A stretch of 64,000 nt of DNA, from contig NZ_MJGV01000019.1 in the NCBI RefSeq assembly GCF_001865015.1, positions 79,164 through 143,163 on the forward strand, in the 5' to 3' direction. Source of the stretch: Curtobacterium sp. MMLR14_010 (GTDB lineage: Bacteria > Actinomycetota > Actinomycetes > Actinomycetales > Microbacteriaceae). Numbering within the stretch: the stretch's first letter is position 1; every line of letters starts with the position of its first letter. Positions 1-9,553 of this stretch are shown here, one piece after another. The notes below the pieces were generated by a model that worked only from the letters and a program-made list of their open reading frames with translations, made no database searches and was not told the DNA's origin. A program made the translations under genes and the position numbers.

Positions 1-384
1 TTCATCCCCGCCACGCTCGTCGTCCTGATCTGGGCGACCGCACTCGCGCTCCTGCTCGCCGCGGCGAACGTGTACCTGCGGGACATGCAGTACCTCGTGG
101 AGGTCCTGGTGCTCCTGCTCATGTGGGGCTCGCCGATCGTCTACAGCTGGCAGATGGTCGCCTCCCGCGCCCCCGAGTGGCTGCTCGCCCTCTACACGTC
201 GAACCCGATCACCCTCGCCGTCCTCGGCATCCACCGTGCCTTCTGGACCGCCGGCCCGGACGCCGAGTACCCGGGACACCTGCTGCTCCGACTCGTCATC
301 GCCGCGCTCGTCGGCCTGGTCGCACTCCTCGTGTGCCAGCGCGTGTTCGCCAAGCTGCAGGGCAACTTCGCCCAGGAGATCTGA
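1..384 (+). CDS. Polysaccharide ABC exporter permease, Wzm-like (C-terminal part)
   Basis: The frame is open from the first base and lacks a start, so this is the last 127 residues of a gene cut by the window edge. It shows hydrophobic segments at about residues 1-25, 35-50 and 60-75, and a final one near the C-terminus, ending in a short basic tail. This matches the C-terminal half of ABC-2 type permeases (Wzm/TagG family) that move undecaprenyl-linked polysaccharide across the membrane. The next gene, four bases downstream, encodes the matching ATPase with a carbohydrate-binding tail, which supports the assignment. The family is firm; the exported glycan is unknown but is probably rhamnose-containing given the rml genes nearby. 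Confidence 0.85.
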   Translation, partial: FIPATLVVLIWATALALLLAAANVYLRDMQYLVEVLVLLLMWGSPIVYSWQMVASRAPEWLLALYTSNPITLAVLGIHRAFWTAGPDAEYPGHLLLRLVIAALVGLVALLVCQRVFAKLQGNFAQEI

Positions 385-388
385 CCCG

Positions 389-1630
389 ATGAGCATCGAC
401 AACAGCCTCACGCAGGAGACCCGTTCCCCGTTCTCCGACGCCCCCGCCGTCGTGACGGTGAGGAACGTCTCGAAGCGCTTCACGATCCGTAAGGACAACT
501 CGCTCAAGGAGCGCATCGTCACGCTCGGCCGTGCCGGACGCCGGCACAGCGAGGACTTCTGGGCGCTGAAGGACATCAGCCTCGACATCCCGGCCGGCAC
601 CACGATCGGCCTGCTCGGTCCGAACGGTTCCGGCAAGTCGACGTTGCTGAAGACCATCGGCGGCATCCTCGAGCCGACGTCCGGGAGCGTCGAACGCCGT
701 GGCCGCCTGGCCGCGCTCATCGAGCTCGGTGCCGGCTTCCACCCCGACCTGACCGGCCGCGAGAACGTCTACCTGAACGCGGCGATCCTCGGCCAGTCGC
801 AGGAGGAGACCGAGGCCCGGTTCGCCGACATCCTGCAGTTCTCCGGCATCGGCGACTTCATCGACACGCAGGTGAAGTTCTACTCGTCGGGCATGTACGT
901 CCGACTGGCCTTCGCCGTCGCGATCAACACCGACCCGGACGTCCTGCTCGTCGACGAGGTCCTGGCCGTCGGTGACGAGCAGTTCCAGAAGAAGTGCCTC
1001 GACAAGATCCGCGAGTTCCAGGCGCAGGGCCGCACGATCATCCTCGTCAGCCACTCGCTCGGTCAGGTGCAGGAACTCTGCGACTCCGCCGTGGTGCTGC
1101 ACCACGGCGAGGTGATGTTCCAGGGGTCCGCCCGCCTCGCGGTGAAGAACTTCCGCGAGATCCTCGAGGGCCGTCGTGTCGCCGAGGCCGAGGCATCGCA
1201 CCCCGAAGAGGACGCCAACCCCGGCAAGGTCGAGCACGTCGAACTGGAGATCCCGGGCCGCGCCCCGGGCGAGGACCACCGCCCCGGTGACGACCTCGTC
1301 GTGCGCGCGACTTTCTCGCACACGACCCCGCTGCCCGAGTGGCGCGCCGGCATCAAGATCGAGAACCAGTTCGGCCACCCCGCGTTCGGCGTGGACAGCC
1401 GGCAGCTCGAGACGAAGCACGACCCGCTGAACGGCACGGCGACCGTCGAGTGGCGGCTGACGGACGTGCGACTCGGCGGTGGCGCGTACTTCGTGCACGT
1501 GTTCCTGGCGAAGGCCACCGGCGAGCACATCGTCATCCAGCGTGAGGCCGCCCGCTTCACCGTGGTCGACGAGGACCGCCAGTCCGGCATCGCCTGGACG
1601 CGGAGCACCGAGCGCCAGGTCAAGGGCTGA
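389..1630 (+). CDS. Polysaccharide ABC exporter ATPase with C-terminal glycan-binding domain, Wzt-like
   Basis: A 413-residue ABC ATPase. Visible motifs are the Walker A GPNGSGKST at residues 77-85, the signature region YSSGMYVRLAFA at about 165-176, and Walker B VLLVDE at 185-190. Residues from about 260 to the end form an extra beta-rich domain like the Wzt C-terminal domain, which reads the end of the glycan to be exported. The ATG at 389 lies four bases after the permease stop; an upstream open frame exists but overlaps the permease and is not needed. The gene acts with the upstream permease at the inner face of the membrane and is followed directly by glycosyltransferases. Confidence 0.92.
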   Translation: MSIDNSLTQETRSPFSDAPAVVTVRNVSKRFTIRKDNSLKERIVTLGRAGRRHSEDFWALKDISLDIPAGTTIGLLGPNGSGKSTLLKTIGGILEPTSGSVERRGRLAALIELGAGFHPDLTGRENVYLNAAILGQSQEETEARFADILQFSGIGDFIDTQVKFYSSGMYVRLAFAVAINTDPDVLLVDEVLAVGDEQFQKKCLDKIREFQAQGRTIILVSHSLGQVQELCDSAVVLHHGEVMFQGSARLAVKNFREILEGRRVAEAEASHPEEDANPGKVEHVELEIPGRAPGEDHRPGDDLVVRATFSHTTPLPEWRAGIKIENQFGHPAFGVDSRQLETKHDPLNGTATVEWRLTDVRLGGGAYFVHVFLAKATGEHIVIQREAARFTVVDEDRQSGIAWTRSTERQVKG

Positions 1631-1631
1631 C

Positions 1632-2768
1632 GTGCGGGCACTCCCCGTGCTCGTCGACGCGACGTCCGTGCCGCCGAACCGCGGCGGCGTCGCCCGCTAC
1701 ATCGCCGGGCTGCTCGACGGGCTCGCGGCGCTCGACGTCCGCGTCGACGTGGTCGTGAAGCCCGCCGACCTCGCGTGGCTCCGTGACACCGCGCCGACGC
1801 ACCGGTACCACCCGGCGCCCACGTGGACGTCGTCACGGCCGCTGCGCCTGGTGTGGGAGCAGCTCGGCCTGCCCGGCATGCTGCGCCGCGTCGGGGCGGA
1901 CGTCCTGCACAGCCCGCACTACACGTTCCCGGTGCTGCACGCGGCACGCACGGTGGTCACCCTGCACGACGCCACCTTCTTCTCCGACCCCGGCGCACAC
2001 TCTGCGCTGAAGGTCCGGTTCTTCCGCGCGTGGACCCGCCTGGCACGGCGTCTCGCCCGGGCGACGATCGCCCCGAGCGCCGCCACGGTCGCCGAGCTCG
2101 ACCGCCTGGCCGGTCGTCCCCGACGTCCCACGGTGGTCGCGCACCTCGGCGTGGACCGTGGGGTCTTCCACCCGCCGACCGACGACGAGCTCCGCGCCTT
2201 CCGCGCCGCGCACGGCATGGCCGACGGCGACGACTGGATCGCGTTCCTCGGCACCGTCGAGCCGCGCAAGCGCCTCCCCGAGCTCATCGCCGCCCACACC
2301 GCGCTGACCGCCGCCGAGCCGGCCACACCGCCGCTGCTCGTCGCGGGCGGCTTCGGTTGGGACGACACCGCCAGGGCACTGCTCGAGCGCGCGGGCGACC
2401 ACCCCGGGGCGCCGCTCCGGTACCTCGGCTACCTGCCGCTCGAGGAGCTCCGCGCCTTCCTCGGCGGCTCCCGCGCCGTCGTCTACCCGAGCATCGCCGA
2501 GGGCTTCGGCCTGCCCGTGCTCGAGGCCATGGCCTCCGGTGCCGACGTCCTGACGACCGACCGCCTGGCGATCCCCGAGGTCGGCGGCGACACCGTGACC
2601 TACACCGACCCGGACGCCGTCCCGATCCAGGACGCCCTCGCCACGATGCTCGCCGACGAGCCGGCCGCACGTGCCGCGCGCGCCGACCGCATCGCCCGTG
2701 CCGGACGACGCGCGGCGGGGTTCACCTGGGCTGCCTGCGCCGAGCGGCACGTCGAGGTCTACGCATGA
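1632..2768 (+). CDS. Glycosyltransferase family 4
   Basis: A 378-residue GT-B glycosyltransferase. The N-terminal half carries the GGVARY loop at residues 18-23. The donor-binding half shows GTVEPRKR at 207-214 and the E-x7-E motif in EGFGLPVLE at about 290-298, as in the mannosyl/rhamnosyl GT4 transferases. The GTG start at 1632 follows the Wzt stop by one base, and the gene overlaps the next by four bases (ATGA), so translation is coupled. Sugar donor and acceptor cannot be read from the sequence; a role in building the exported polysaccharide is inferred from position. Confidence 0.9.
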   Translation: MRALPVLVDATSVPPNRGGVARYIAGLLDGLAALDVRVDVVVKPADLAWLRDTAPTHRYHPAPTWTSSRPLRLVWEQLGLPGMLRRVGADVLHSPHYTFPVLHAARTVVTLHDATFFSDPGAHSALKVRFFRAWTRLARRLARATIAPSAATVAELDRLAGRPRRPTVVAHLGVDRGVFHPPTDDELRAFRAAHGMADGDDWIAFLGTVEPRKRLPELIAAHTALTAAEPATPPLLVAGGFGWDDTARALLERAGDHPGAPLRYLGYLPLEELRAFLGGSRAVVYPSIAEGFGLPVLEAMASGADVLTTDRLAIPEVGGDTVTYTDPDAVPIQDALATMLADEPAARAARADRIARAGRRAAGFTWAACAERHVEVYA

Positions 2769-3622
2769 CCGGCACGCGGGAGGACCGCACCGCGATCGTC
2801 ACGGTCTCGTACAACTCCGACGACGTCCTGCCGCCGTTCCTGGCGTCGACCGCCCGCGCGAGCGACGACGACGTCGAGGTGGTCGTCGCCGACAACGACT
2901 CCGCGAGCGCGGCGCACCTCCGCGAGGTCACCGAGGCGGCGGGCGCCCGCTTCGTGGCGGTCGGCGCGAACCTCGGCTACGGCGGCGCCGTCAACCGGGC
3001 CGTCGCCACGCTCGACCCCGACGTCCGGTGGGTGCTCGTGTCGAACCCGGACGTCGTGCTCGAACCGAACGCCCTCGACCGGATGCTCGACACCGCCAGG
3101 GCCGACCCGACGATCGGTGCCGTCGGTCCGAAGCTGCTCGAGCCGAACGGCGACGTCTACCCCTCCGCACGCCTGCTGCCGTCGCTCCGCACGGGACTCG
3201 GCCACGCCGTGTTCGCCAACGTGTGGCAGGGCAACCCCTGGACGAAGCGCTACCGGCAGGACGGCGACCACTCCGCTCGACGCGACGCGGGCTGGCTGTC
3301 CGGTGCCTGCGTGCTCGTCCGTCGCGACGTCCTCGACCGGCTCGGCGGCTTCGACGAGGGGTACTTCATGTACTTCGAGGACGTCGACCTCGGCTGGCGG
3401 ATCGGCCGCCTCGGCCTGCGCAACGTGTACGAGCCCGCGGCGACGGCGACCCACGTGGGCGGCACGGCGACGCAGGGGTCCTCGGAGCGGATGCGGCGCG
3501 CCCACCACGAGAGCGCGTACCGCTTCCTGGCGCAGAAGTACTCGGCGTGGTGGCTCTGGCCGCTCCGGGTGGCCCTCCGGGCGGCACTGGCGATCCGCGC
3601 CCGCGCCACCCACACCCGCTGA
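2765..3622 (+). CDS. Glycosyltransferase family 2, rhamnosyltransferase-like
   Basis: A 285-residue GT-A glycosyltransferase. It has the N-terminal nucleotide-sugar fold (AIVTVSYNS), an NPD divalent-metal motif at residues 94-96, and GWLSGACVLVRR at about 177-187 followed by FEDVD at 204-208. This set is typical of WbbL/RfbF-type rhamnosyltransferases. The ATG overlaps the stop of the preceding gene. With complete dTDP-rhamnose synthesis encoded nearby, transfer of rhamnose to a growing lipid-linked glycan is likely. The rhamnose assignment comes from family resemblance and context, not from a diagnostic residue. Confidence 0.88.
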   Translation: MTGTREDRTAIVTVSYNSDDVLPPFLASTARASDDDVEVVVADNDSASAAHLREVTEAAGARFVAVGANLGYGGAVNRAVATLDPDVRWVLVSNPDVVLEPNALDRMLDTARADPTIGAVGPKLLEPNGDVYPSARLLPSLRTGLGHAVFANVWQGNPWTKRYRQDGDHSARRDAGWLSGACVLVRRDVLDRLGGFDEGYFMYFEDVDLGWRIGRLGLRNVYEPAATATHVGGTATQGSSERMRRAHHESAYRFLAQKYSAWWLWPLRVALRAALAIRARATHTR

Positions 3623-3627
3623 CCCGG

Positions 3628-3633
3628 TAGCCT
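3628..3633 (+). promoter_or_regulatory. Possible -10 box upstream of the 3701 glycosyltransferase
   Basis: TAGCCT fits the actinobacterial TANNNT -10 pattern and would give a leader of about 60 bases. A direct repeat CGAACCCGAACC (3639-3650 and 3656-3667) lies in that leader. No convincing -35 is visible. Confidence 0.35.
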
Positions 3634-3700
3634 CGCAGCGAACCCGAACCGCGCACGAACCCGAACCCGTCTCTCCCCTCCCCGACCCGGAGCGCAGCAC

Positions 3701-4825
3701 ATGATCCTCGCCGTCACCCTGATGGTCCGCGACGAAGCGGACGTCCTCCCTGCCTGGCTCGACCACCACGTGGCGCAGGGGTTCGACGTCTTCGTGATCA
3801 CCGACAACGGCTCCGTCGACGGCACCGCCGAGCTGCTCGCCGCCTTCGCCGCGCGCACGGACGTCACGGTCGACCTCCGCCATGACCCGGTGCACCGCAA
3901 GCAGCAGGGCACCGTCGTCACCGGCATGGCCCGCGACGCCGCGGCCGTGCACCACGCCGACTGGGTCGTCAACGCCGACGCCGACGAGTTCGTCCTGCCG
4001 GTGGACCGCTCGCTCACCGTCCGCCAGGTCTTCGAACGGCTCGACCCGGTCATCGGTGCGTTCTTCGTGCCGGTCGTCAACCTGACCGGGCGGATGGCGC
4101 GGTCAGGGGCCGGCATCGAGCGGCTGCACTGGCGTGACGAGCGCACGGCGGACGAGCTCCGCGACGCCGGTCTCGCCGCGCCGCCGACGCCGAACACCGT
4201 GCACGTCGGCGACCCCGGGGTCACCGTCGTCCAGGGCAACCACCGCGCGAGCGTCGCGAACGGCGCGCCCGTGCCCGAGGAGCTCGCGCTCGAGGTCCTG
4301 CACCTGCCGTGGCGCTCGTGGAAGCAGTACGAGCACCGCGTCGAGGTCAGCGGGCGGGCCTACGAGGCGAACCCCGAGCTCACCCCGAGCCCACGTCACC
4401 ACGGCATGACCGACTACCGCCGTCTGCGCGAGGGGCTCCTGCAGGCGGTGTTCTCCCTGCGCTTCGTCACGGACGACGAGGCCGCGGTCGGGTCTTTCAC
4501 GCGTGACGACGGCATCGCAGAGGTGCTACGCCGGGCCGGCTCGACGGCACTCGACGGCGAGGCCGACCCCCTGGTCGCTCCGGCCGAGGTCCGCCGACTC
4601 CAGACCGTCGGGCGTGCGGTGGTCGCCCGCGACCGTCGCATCGAGGCCCTCGAGGACGCCGTCCGCGCGGGCGAGGCGACGGCGGACACCCTGCGGTCGA
4701 CGGTGCAGTTCGAGCGCGACCGGGCCGAGGGCTTCCGGCGCGAGGCCGAGGCGCAGCGGAACCGTCGCGTCGTGCAGCTCGCGGACCGCGCGGCCGCCCT
4801 GGCACGCCGGCTCCGCAGCCGCTGA
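3701..4825 (+). CDS. Glycosyltransferase family 2 protein (Glyco_tranf_2_4-like)
   Basis: A 374-residue protein. The N-terminal region has the layout of GT-A enzymes of the Glyco_tranf_2_4 type: VRDEADVLPAWLDHH at about 9-23, DNGSVDGT at about 35-42, and a DxD-like NADADEF with D93 and D95. The C-terminal 50 residues (about 320-370) are rich in Arg, Glu and Ala and look like a coiled coil ending in a basic tail, which may hold the enzyme at the membrane. It has its own likely promoter and a 78-base gap after the exporter genes. The substrate is unknown. Confidence 0.8.
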   Translation: MILAVTLMVRDEADVLPAWLDHHVAQGFDVFVITDNGSVDGTAELLAAFAARTDVTVDLRHDPVHRKQQGTVVTGMARDAAAVHHADWVVNADADEFVLPVDRSLTVRQVFERLDPVIGAFFVPVVNLTGRMARSGAGIERLHWRDERTADELRDAGLAAPPTPNTVHVGDPGVTVVQGNHRASVANGAPVPEELALEVLHLPWRSWKQYEHRVEVSGRAYEANPELTPSPRHHGMTDYRRLREGLLQAVFSLRFVTDDEAAVGSFTRDDGIAEVLRRAGSTALDGEADPLVAPAEVRRLQTVGRAVVARDRRIEALEDAVRAGEATADTLRSTVQFERDRAEGFRREAEAQRNRRVVQLADRAAALARRLRSR

Positions 4826-4860
4826 GCCCTGGATCAGTCCGAGCAGCACCCGCGGTACCG

Positions 4861-6771
4861 TCAGCGCCGCGCGCGCTCCCGCCGCACCGCGTCGAGCAGC
4901 GTCTCCGCCCGTCGCAGGAACGCGTGCTCCGCGCCGATCCGGGCCCCGCGCGCCGCACGGTCCGCCTCGGACGCCGACTCCCCCAGCCGGACCAGCTCGC
5001 GCAGCTCCTCGACGCTGCCGTACGGCCGCACCGCGCCGTGGAACAGCTCCGCGACGCCCGGCACCGGGTCGGTGACGACCAGGGCGCCGGACGCCGCCGC
5101 GTCGAACAGCCGGTTCGACACGAAGCCGTCCCGTGCCATGTCGTCCCAGTGGTCGTTGAGGACCACCCGCGCGCTGCGGTAGAGCGCCGGCAGCTGGTCG
5201 TTCGGCACGAACACGCCGCGGTGGACGCCGTCGGGGAGCAGGGACTCCCATCCCTCGCCCCACACGGCGAGGTCGACACCGGCGTCGAAGGCGTCGCGCA
5301 CGACGGGCCGGAACACCCGCCGGGTCTTGCCCACGAACGCGGTGTCGAGGTCCGGGAAGGCCGGGTCGACCGGCCCCGGGTGGAACCGTGCGGGGTCCGT
5401 CGCCTGCAGCAGCGGTTCGACGCCGAGTCCGGTCTCCGCCGTCACCCGCGTCGCCCAGACCGGCCCCGCTGCGAAGCGCAGGTCGTACCGCGCGAGCTCA
5501 GCAGCGGTCACGAGGTCGGGGTGCGAGATCACCCAGAGGACGTTGGTGGCGGTGGGGTGCACCGGGGTGTCGTCGAGGCCGCGGAGCGTCAGCGCGACGT
5601 CGTCCAGGTGCTCGGAGAACGGGCGCACGTGGGACTCACGGTGGTCGACCACGACGTCCTGGCCGAGGGAGCGGAGCGCCGCGGCGAGGTCGCGCGCGAA
5701 GAACGTGTCGCCCCAGTCGTCCCCGCGGGGGCCCGGGTGAGCAGCGATCCGGACGGACCAGCGGAGCCGGTCGCCGCGGTCGACGGTGCGGAGCCACTCC
5801 GCCCGGACGACCGGCTCGCGGAGCGCGACGGGTGCGCCGACCGGGTCCGCCGCCGGGACGCCGGGTTCCAGTCCCAGCCGGGCGAGGGTCGTGACGACGG
5901 TGTCGTCGGCCCGGTCCCGCCACACCGTGAGCGCGTCGGCGGCGTGCGTGTCGTAGCGCCGTTCGCGCAGTACCGACGTCCGGTACACGCGACCGAGTGG
6001 CAGCACGACGCAGTCCCCACCGCCGGCATCCGCGGAGTCGCGGGTCAGGCGGGCGACCGCGGTGCGGGTGTCGACGGTGACGACGGGCACCGCGAGCGCG
6101 GCGGTGCGGACGGCGAAGCAGGGCTCGTCGGCGGCGAAGACGCGCGCTCCGTCGAGCGGCTCGACGTCCTCGTACGGGTGTCCGCGGAGCAGCGACGCGA
6201 CCGGGGCGGTCCCGCGGACCAGCACCGCGCCGGCACTGGCGACCACGTCGTCACCGGTCCGGACGACGGGCAGGGCGACCACTGCCTCCCGGCGGTCCTG
6301 GTCGCCATCGTCTGATCGGACGACGGCTGCCGCCAATCGGAGGAGGGCATCCTCCGACAGGAGGATGCCGGCGTCCTGCACGACGACGACCGCCGACCGC
6401 AGCCGCGGGCGAGCGGCGGCGACCGCGCCGCCCCACGTGGCGGCGACGGTGGCCCGGGCCACGTCGTGGTCGTCCCCCGCGACGACCGGCGGGTACGTGC
6501 TCTGCGGGCCGGCGTGCACGTCGTACGGGCTCACGACCACGACACGGGCGCCGGCGACGCGGGCTGCGCGCACCAGCGGCAGGTGAGCGCCGGTGCGGAA
6601 GGCGGCTTCGGCCACGGTCACGACGACGTCGAAGCCGTCCGCGTCCGGTCGCGGGGCTTCCGTCACCAGCGACGTGTCGACCGGGAGGCTCGGCGCGGCT
6701 CCGGCGGACCGGTCCGGCCCGTCCGTGGTCGCGGAGGTACCGGGCCAGCCGAGCAGGCGACGGAACGCCAC
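4861..6771 (-). CDS. Large glycosyltransferase with CgeB/GT-B-like C-terminal domain
   Basis: A 636-residue protein starting at GTG. The C-terminal 300 residues resemble spore-protein CgeB/Glyco_trans_1 proteins: ATNVLWVISHPD, LQATDPARFHP, and a donor-site block (VPNDQLPALYRSARVVLND, then DGFVSNRLFDAAASG) with VVTDPVPGVAELF. The N-terminal 300 residues are less recognisable and may be a second transferase-like fold. The start lies two bases after the rmlA stop, so it is the third gene of an rmlC-rmlA-glycosyltransferase operon and probably uses or accompanies rhamnose. It ends 35 bases from the convergent upstream gene with no obvious hairpin between. Confidence 0.78.
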   Translation of the reverse strand: MAFRRLLGWPGTSATTDGPDRSAGAAPSLPVDTSLVTEAPRPDADGFDVVVTVAEAAFRTGAHLPLVRAARVAGARVVVVSPYDVHAGPQSTYPPVVAGDDHDVARATVAATWGGAVAAARPRLRSAVVVVQDAGILLSEDALLRLAAAVVRSDDGDQDRREAVVALPVVRTGDDVVASAGAVLVRGTAPVASLLRGHPYEDVEPLDGARVFAADEPCFAVRTAALAVPVVTVDTRTAVARLTRDSADAGGGDCVVLPLGRVYRTSVLRERRYDTHAADALTVWRDRADDTVVTTLARLGLEPGVPAADPVGAPVALREPVVRAEWLRTVDRGDRLRWSVRIAAHPGPRGDDWGDTFFARDLAAALRSLGQDVVVDHRESHVRPFSEHLDDVALTLRGLDDTPVHPTATNVLWVISHPDLVTAAELARYDLRFAAGPVWATRVTAETGLGVEPLLQATDPARFHPGPVDPAFPDLDTAFVGKTRRVFRPVVRDAFDAGVDLAVWGEGWESLLPDGVHRGVFVPNDQLPALYRSARVVLNDHWDDMARDGFVSNRLFDAAASGALVVTDPVPGVAELFHGAVRPYGSVEELRELVRLGESASEADRAARGARIGAEHAFLRRAETLLDAVRRERARR

Positions 6772-6773
6772 GG

Positions 6774-7637
6774 TCAGCTGCGGAGCAGGTTCTGCAGGTA
6801 GACGCCGTAGCCGCTCTTGGCGAGCGGGGCGGCGAGGTCGGCGAGTGCGGCGTCGTCGATCCAGCCGTTACGCCAGGCGATCTCCTCGATGCAGCCGATC
6901 TTGTGACCCTGACGGTCCTCGATCACCTTGACGTACTCGGAGGCCTGCATCATCGACTCGAACGTGCCGGTGTCGAGCCACGCGGTGCCGCGGTCGAGGA
7001 CCTCGACGCCGAGGGTGCCGGCCTCGAGGTAGCGCTCGTTGACGGTGGAGATCTCGAGCTCGCCGCGGGCGCTCGGCTCGATGGTCTTGGCGATCTGCAC
7101 GACGTCGTTGTCGTAGAAGTACAGCCCGGGCACCGCGTAGTTCGACTTCGGGTGGGCCGGCTTCTCCTCGATGGAGACCGCGGTGAAGTCGTCGTCGAAC
7201 TCGACGACGCCGTACGCCTTCGGGTCGGCCACGTGGTACGCGAAGATCGTCGCGCCCTGCACCGTGGTGTTCTTCTGCAGGCTGGTGCCGAGGCCCGTGC
7301 CGTGGAAGATGTTGTCGCCGAGGACCAGCGCCACGCTGTCGTCGCCGATGAAGTCCTCACCGATCACGAACGCCTGGGCCAGGCCGTCGGGGCTCGGCTG
7401 CACGGCGTACTCGATCGTCATGCCGAGGGCCGAACCGTCGCCGAGGAGGGCCCGGAACTGGTCGTTGTACTCGGGGGTCGTGATGACGAGGACCTCGCGG
7501 ATGCCGGCCATCATCAGCGTCGACAGCGGGTAGTACACCATCGGCTTGTCGTAGATCGGCATCAGCTGCTTCGAGATGCCCTTGGTGATCGGCCAGAGGC
7601 GCGTGCCGGAACCGCCGGCGAGGATGATGCCCTTCAT
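6774..7637 (-). CDS. rmlA: Glucose-1-phosphate thymidylyltransferase
   Basis: A 287-residue nucleotidyltransferase making dTDP-glucose from glucose-1-phosphate and dTTP, the first step to dTDP-L-rhamnose. The N-terminus [16 protein letters not shown] is the family's nucleotide-binding signature, followed by [20 protein letters not shown]. Length and C-terminal region ([10 protein letters not shown]) match RmlA throughout. The ATG at 7637 overlaps the rmlC stop by four bases. An upstream in-frame extension runs antisense into rmlC and was discarded. The four rml genes of the window together form a complete pathway. Confidence 0.96.
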   Translation of the reverse strand: MKGIILAGGSGTRLWPITKGISKQLMPIYDKPMVYYPLSTLMMAGIREVLVITTPEYNDQFRALLGDGSALGMTIEYAVQPSPDGLAQAFVIGEDFIGDDSVALVLGDNIFHGTGLGTSLQKNTTVQGATIFAYHVADPKAYGVVEFDDDFTAVSIEEKPAHPKSNYAVPGLYFYDNDVVQIAKTIEPSARGELEISTVNERYLEAGTLGVEVLDRGTAWLDTGTFESMMQASEYVKVIEDRQGHKIGCIEEIAWRNGWIDDAALADLAAPLAKSGYGVYLQNLLRS

Positions 7638-8257
7638 GCGGCGCTCCCCTGCGGCTTCGTGCGGAGCGACTCGGTGTAGGCGAGGCACTCCTCGTACGTC
7701 GGCAGGAGACCCTGCTCGGCGGCCTGCTCGAGGGTCGGGGCGCTGGTGTCCTTCTCGGACAGCACGGGCTCGCCGATGCCGTCGGGCAGCTGCAGGCCCA
7801 CGGTGGGGTCGAGGATGCTGATCCCCTTCTCGCGCTGGGGGTCGTAGTGGGCGCTGACGAGGTAGTTCACGGTGGAGGCGTCCTCGAGCGCGACGATCGC
7901 GTGGCCGAGGCCCTCGGACAGGTACACCGCACGGCGGTCGACGTCGTCGATGCGGACCGAGTCCCACTGGCCGAAGGTCGGCGACCCGACGCGGATGTCG
8001 ACGATGTAGTCGATGAACGCGCCGCGCACGGCGGTGACGTACTTCGCCTGGCTCGGGGCGACGAGGGCGTAGTGGATCCCGCGGGCGACGCCCTTGGCGG
8101 AGATCGACATGTTCACCTGGCGGAGGTCGAGCGGGTGCCCGACCGTGTCCTCGAGCACGTCGGCGCGGTAGGCCTCGAGGAAAGCGCCTCTGGCGTCGCC
8201 GTGCTGGACGGGGGTGAACTCCCACGCGCCTTGGATCTTCAGTTCGCGGATCTGCAC
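7634..8257 (-). CDS. rmlC: dTDP-4-dehydrorhamnose 3,5-epimerase (RmlC family)
   Basis: A 207-residue cupin-fold epimerase, third step of dTDP-L-rhamnose synthesis. The active-site stretches are recognisable: [13 protein letters not shown] near residue 20, the catalytic-His region GVARGIHYA near 60, and [19 protein letters not shown] chose the GTG at 8257 (VQIRELK). It lies six bases after a TACGCT -10 box, which would make the mRNA leaderless; the 27 in-frame codons upstream are arginine-rich and unlike the family. The gene heads a coupled operon with rmlA and a glycosyltransferase. Confidence 0.94.
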   Translation of the reverse strand: MQIRELKIQGAWEFTPVQHGDARGAFLEAYRADVLEDTVGHPLDLRQVNMSISAKGVARGIHYALVAPSQAKYVTAVRGAFIDYIVDIRVGSPTFGQWDSVRIDDVDRRAVYLSEGLGHAIVALEDASTVNYLVSAHYDPQREKGISILDPTVGLQLPDGIGEPVLSEKDTSAPTLEQAAEQGLLPTYEECLAYTESLRTKPQGSAA

Positions 8258-8263
8258 CGGAGC

Positions 8264-8269
8264 AGCGTA
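8264..8269 (-). promoter_or_regulatory. Leaderless -10 box for rmlC
   Basis: TACGCT on the minus strand ends six bases before the GTG of rmlC, so transcription would begin at or next to the start codon. Confidence 0.5.
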
Positions 8270-8310
8270 GCAAGCCGGCCGGTGATGTCCACGACGCCCG
8301 GCCGTCGTGC

Positions 8311-9423
8311 TCAGGTCAGCCCGAGGGCCGCCCGCCACGCGCGTTCGCCGGGCTCGTCGCGGCCCTCGGCGACCACCCGCTCGGCCAGCACGTGGGCCTG
8401 GGCGCGGCGGACCCGCTCCTCGGGGTCGTGGAAGGCCGTGCGCAGTGCCGACCGCCAGGCGTCGGTGCCGTCGGCGGCGAGGAGGCCGCCGTGCGCGTCC
8501 ACGCCCGCGTACGACGGCCGGTCGGACCCGACGAAGGGCAGCCCGAGCATCGAGTACTCCAGGAACTTCAGGTCGCTCTTGGCGTCGTTGAAGCGGTCGT
8601 CCGTCAGGGGCGCGACCCCGGCCGACCAGCGGTGCGCGTGCTCACGCAGGAACGCGACGAACTGCGGGTAGTGCGTGGCGCCCTCCGGCAGCGCGAGTCG
8701 GTCGTACCAGGCGTCGGCGTCGTCCTGCGTCACCCCGACGACCTCGAGCCGCACGGCCCGGCCGTCGTCGTCCACGAAGCCGTCGAACACCTCGCGGAGC
8801 AGGTCGAGGTCGCCGCCGTGCGTGGCGCTGCCCATGTAGAGGACACGGCGCGGGCCGTCCGGCGCGGGCACGACGGGCTCGTGCGCCCAGAGTCCGGGCT
8901 GCACGCCGTTCGGCACCACGACCGCCTCGATCCCCTGCGCGGCGAGGACCGCGCGCAGCGGCTCGGTCGAGACGACGACTGCGTCGGCGCCACGCACCAG
9001 GCGGTGCACGGCGGCGAGCCGGTCGGGGTCGTACTCGGCGCGGGCCAGGCGGTCGCGGGCCTCGGCGGTGAAGAAGTCGTCGTCGACCTCGGCCACGATC
9101 CGGGTCCCCTCCGCTGCCGCTCGGGCGAAGGCGGCGTCGAGCGACCCGAGCGGGAAGGCGTCCCGCTGCACCAGGATCGCGTCGAGGTGGGCCGTGTCCG
9201 AGCCGTCGGCCCAGCGCACCGGGTCGACCTGGGCGACGCGCGCGGCACCGGACGCGGCGAGCGCCGACATCCGTCCGGTGACCCGGATGTGCGCGGACGC
9301 CGGGTGCACCCCGCCCGCTCCGTGGACGACGAAGCCCACGAGCGGAGGGGGTGTCGAGGGGGTCTGCGGCTGCGGCGCGCCCCGGCCGAGCAGGCGGGCG
9401 ACGGTCGACCGGAGAGGAGCCAT
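8311..9423 (-). CDS. Glycosyltransferase (GT-B type)
   Basis: A 370-residue protein with GT-B features: [29 protein letters not shown] (donor-side linker), [16 protein letters not shown], and [17 protein letters not shown] near the C-terminus in place of the usual E-x7-E donor loop. The ATG at 9423 is preferred over an in-frame codon ten residues upstream; GAGGG lies just before it on the minus strand. It precedes rmlC by 53 bases on the same strand but rmlC has its own promoter. The sugar transferred is unknown. Confidence 0.82.
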   Translation of the reverse strand: MAPLRSTVARLLGRGAPQPQTPSTPPPLVGFVVHGAGGVHPASAHIRVTGRMSALAASGAARVAQVDPVRWADGSDTAHLDAILVQRDAFPLGSLDAAFARAAAEGTRIVAEVDDDFFTAEARDRLARAEYDPDRLAAVHRLVRGADAVVVSTEPLRAVLAAQGIEAVVVPNGVQPGLWAHEPVVPAPDGPRRVLYMGSATHGGDLDLLREVFDGFVDDDGRAVRLEVVGVTQDDADAWYDRLALPEGATHYPQFVAFLREHAHRWSAGVAPLTDDRFNDAKSDLKFLEYSMLGLPFVGSDRPSYAGVDAHGGLLAADGTDAWRSALRTAFHDPEERVRRAQAHVLAERVVAEGRDEPGERAWRAALGLT

Positions 9424-9459
9424 GCCCTCATCGTGGCACGGACCGAGGAACACTCTGCA

Positions 9460-9465
9460 TACACT
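9460..9465 (+). promoter_or_regulatory. Possible -10 box for the 9554 glycosyltransferase
   Basis: TACACT in the 130-base gap between two divergent genes fits TANNNT and would give a leader of about 80 bases. No clear -35 is visible. Confidence 0.3.
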
Positions 9466-9553
9466 GGGACGTCCGTGTGCCCGTCAGAGCGCCGGGTGCC
9501 GCGTGCCCGGGCCGGAACCCACCGGCCGACCAACCCAGGGAACCCACCGCCTC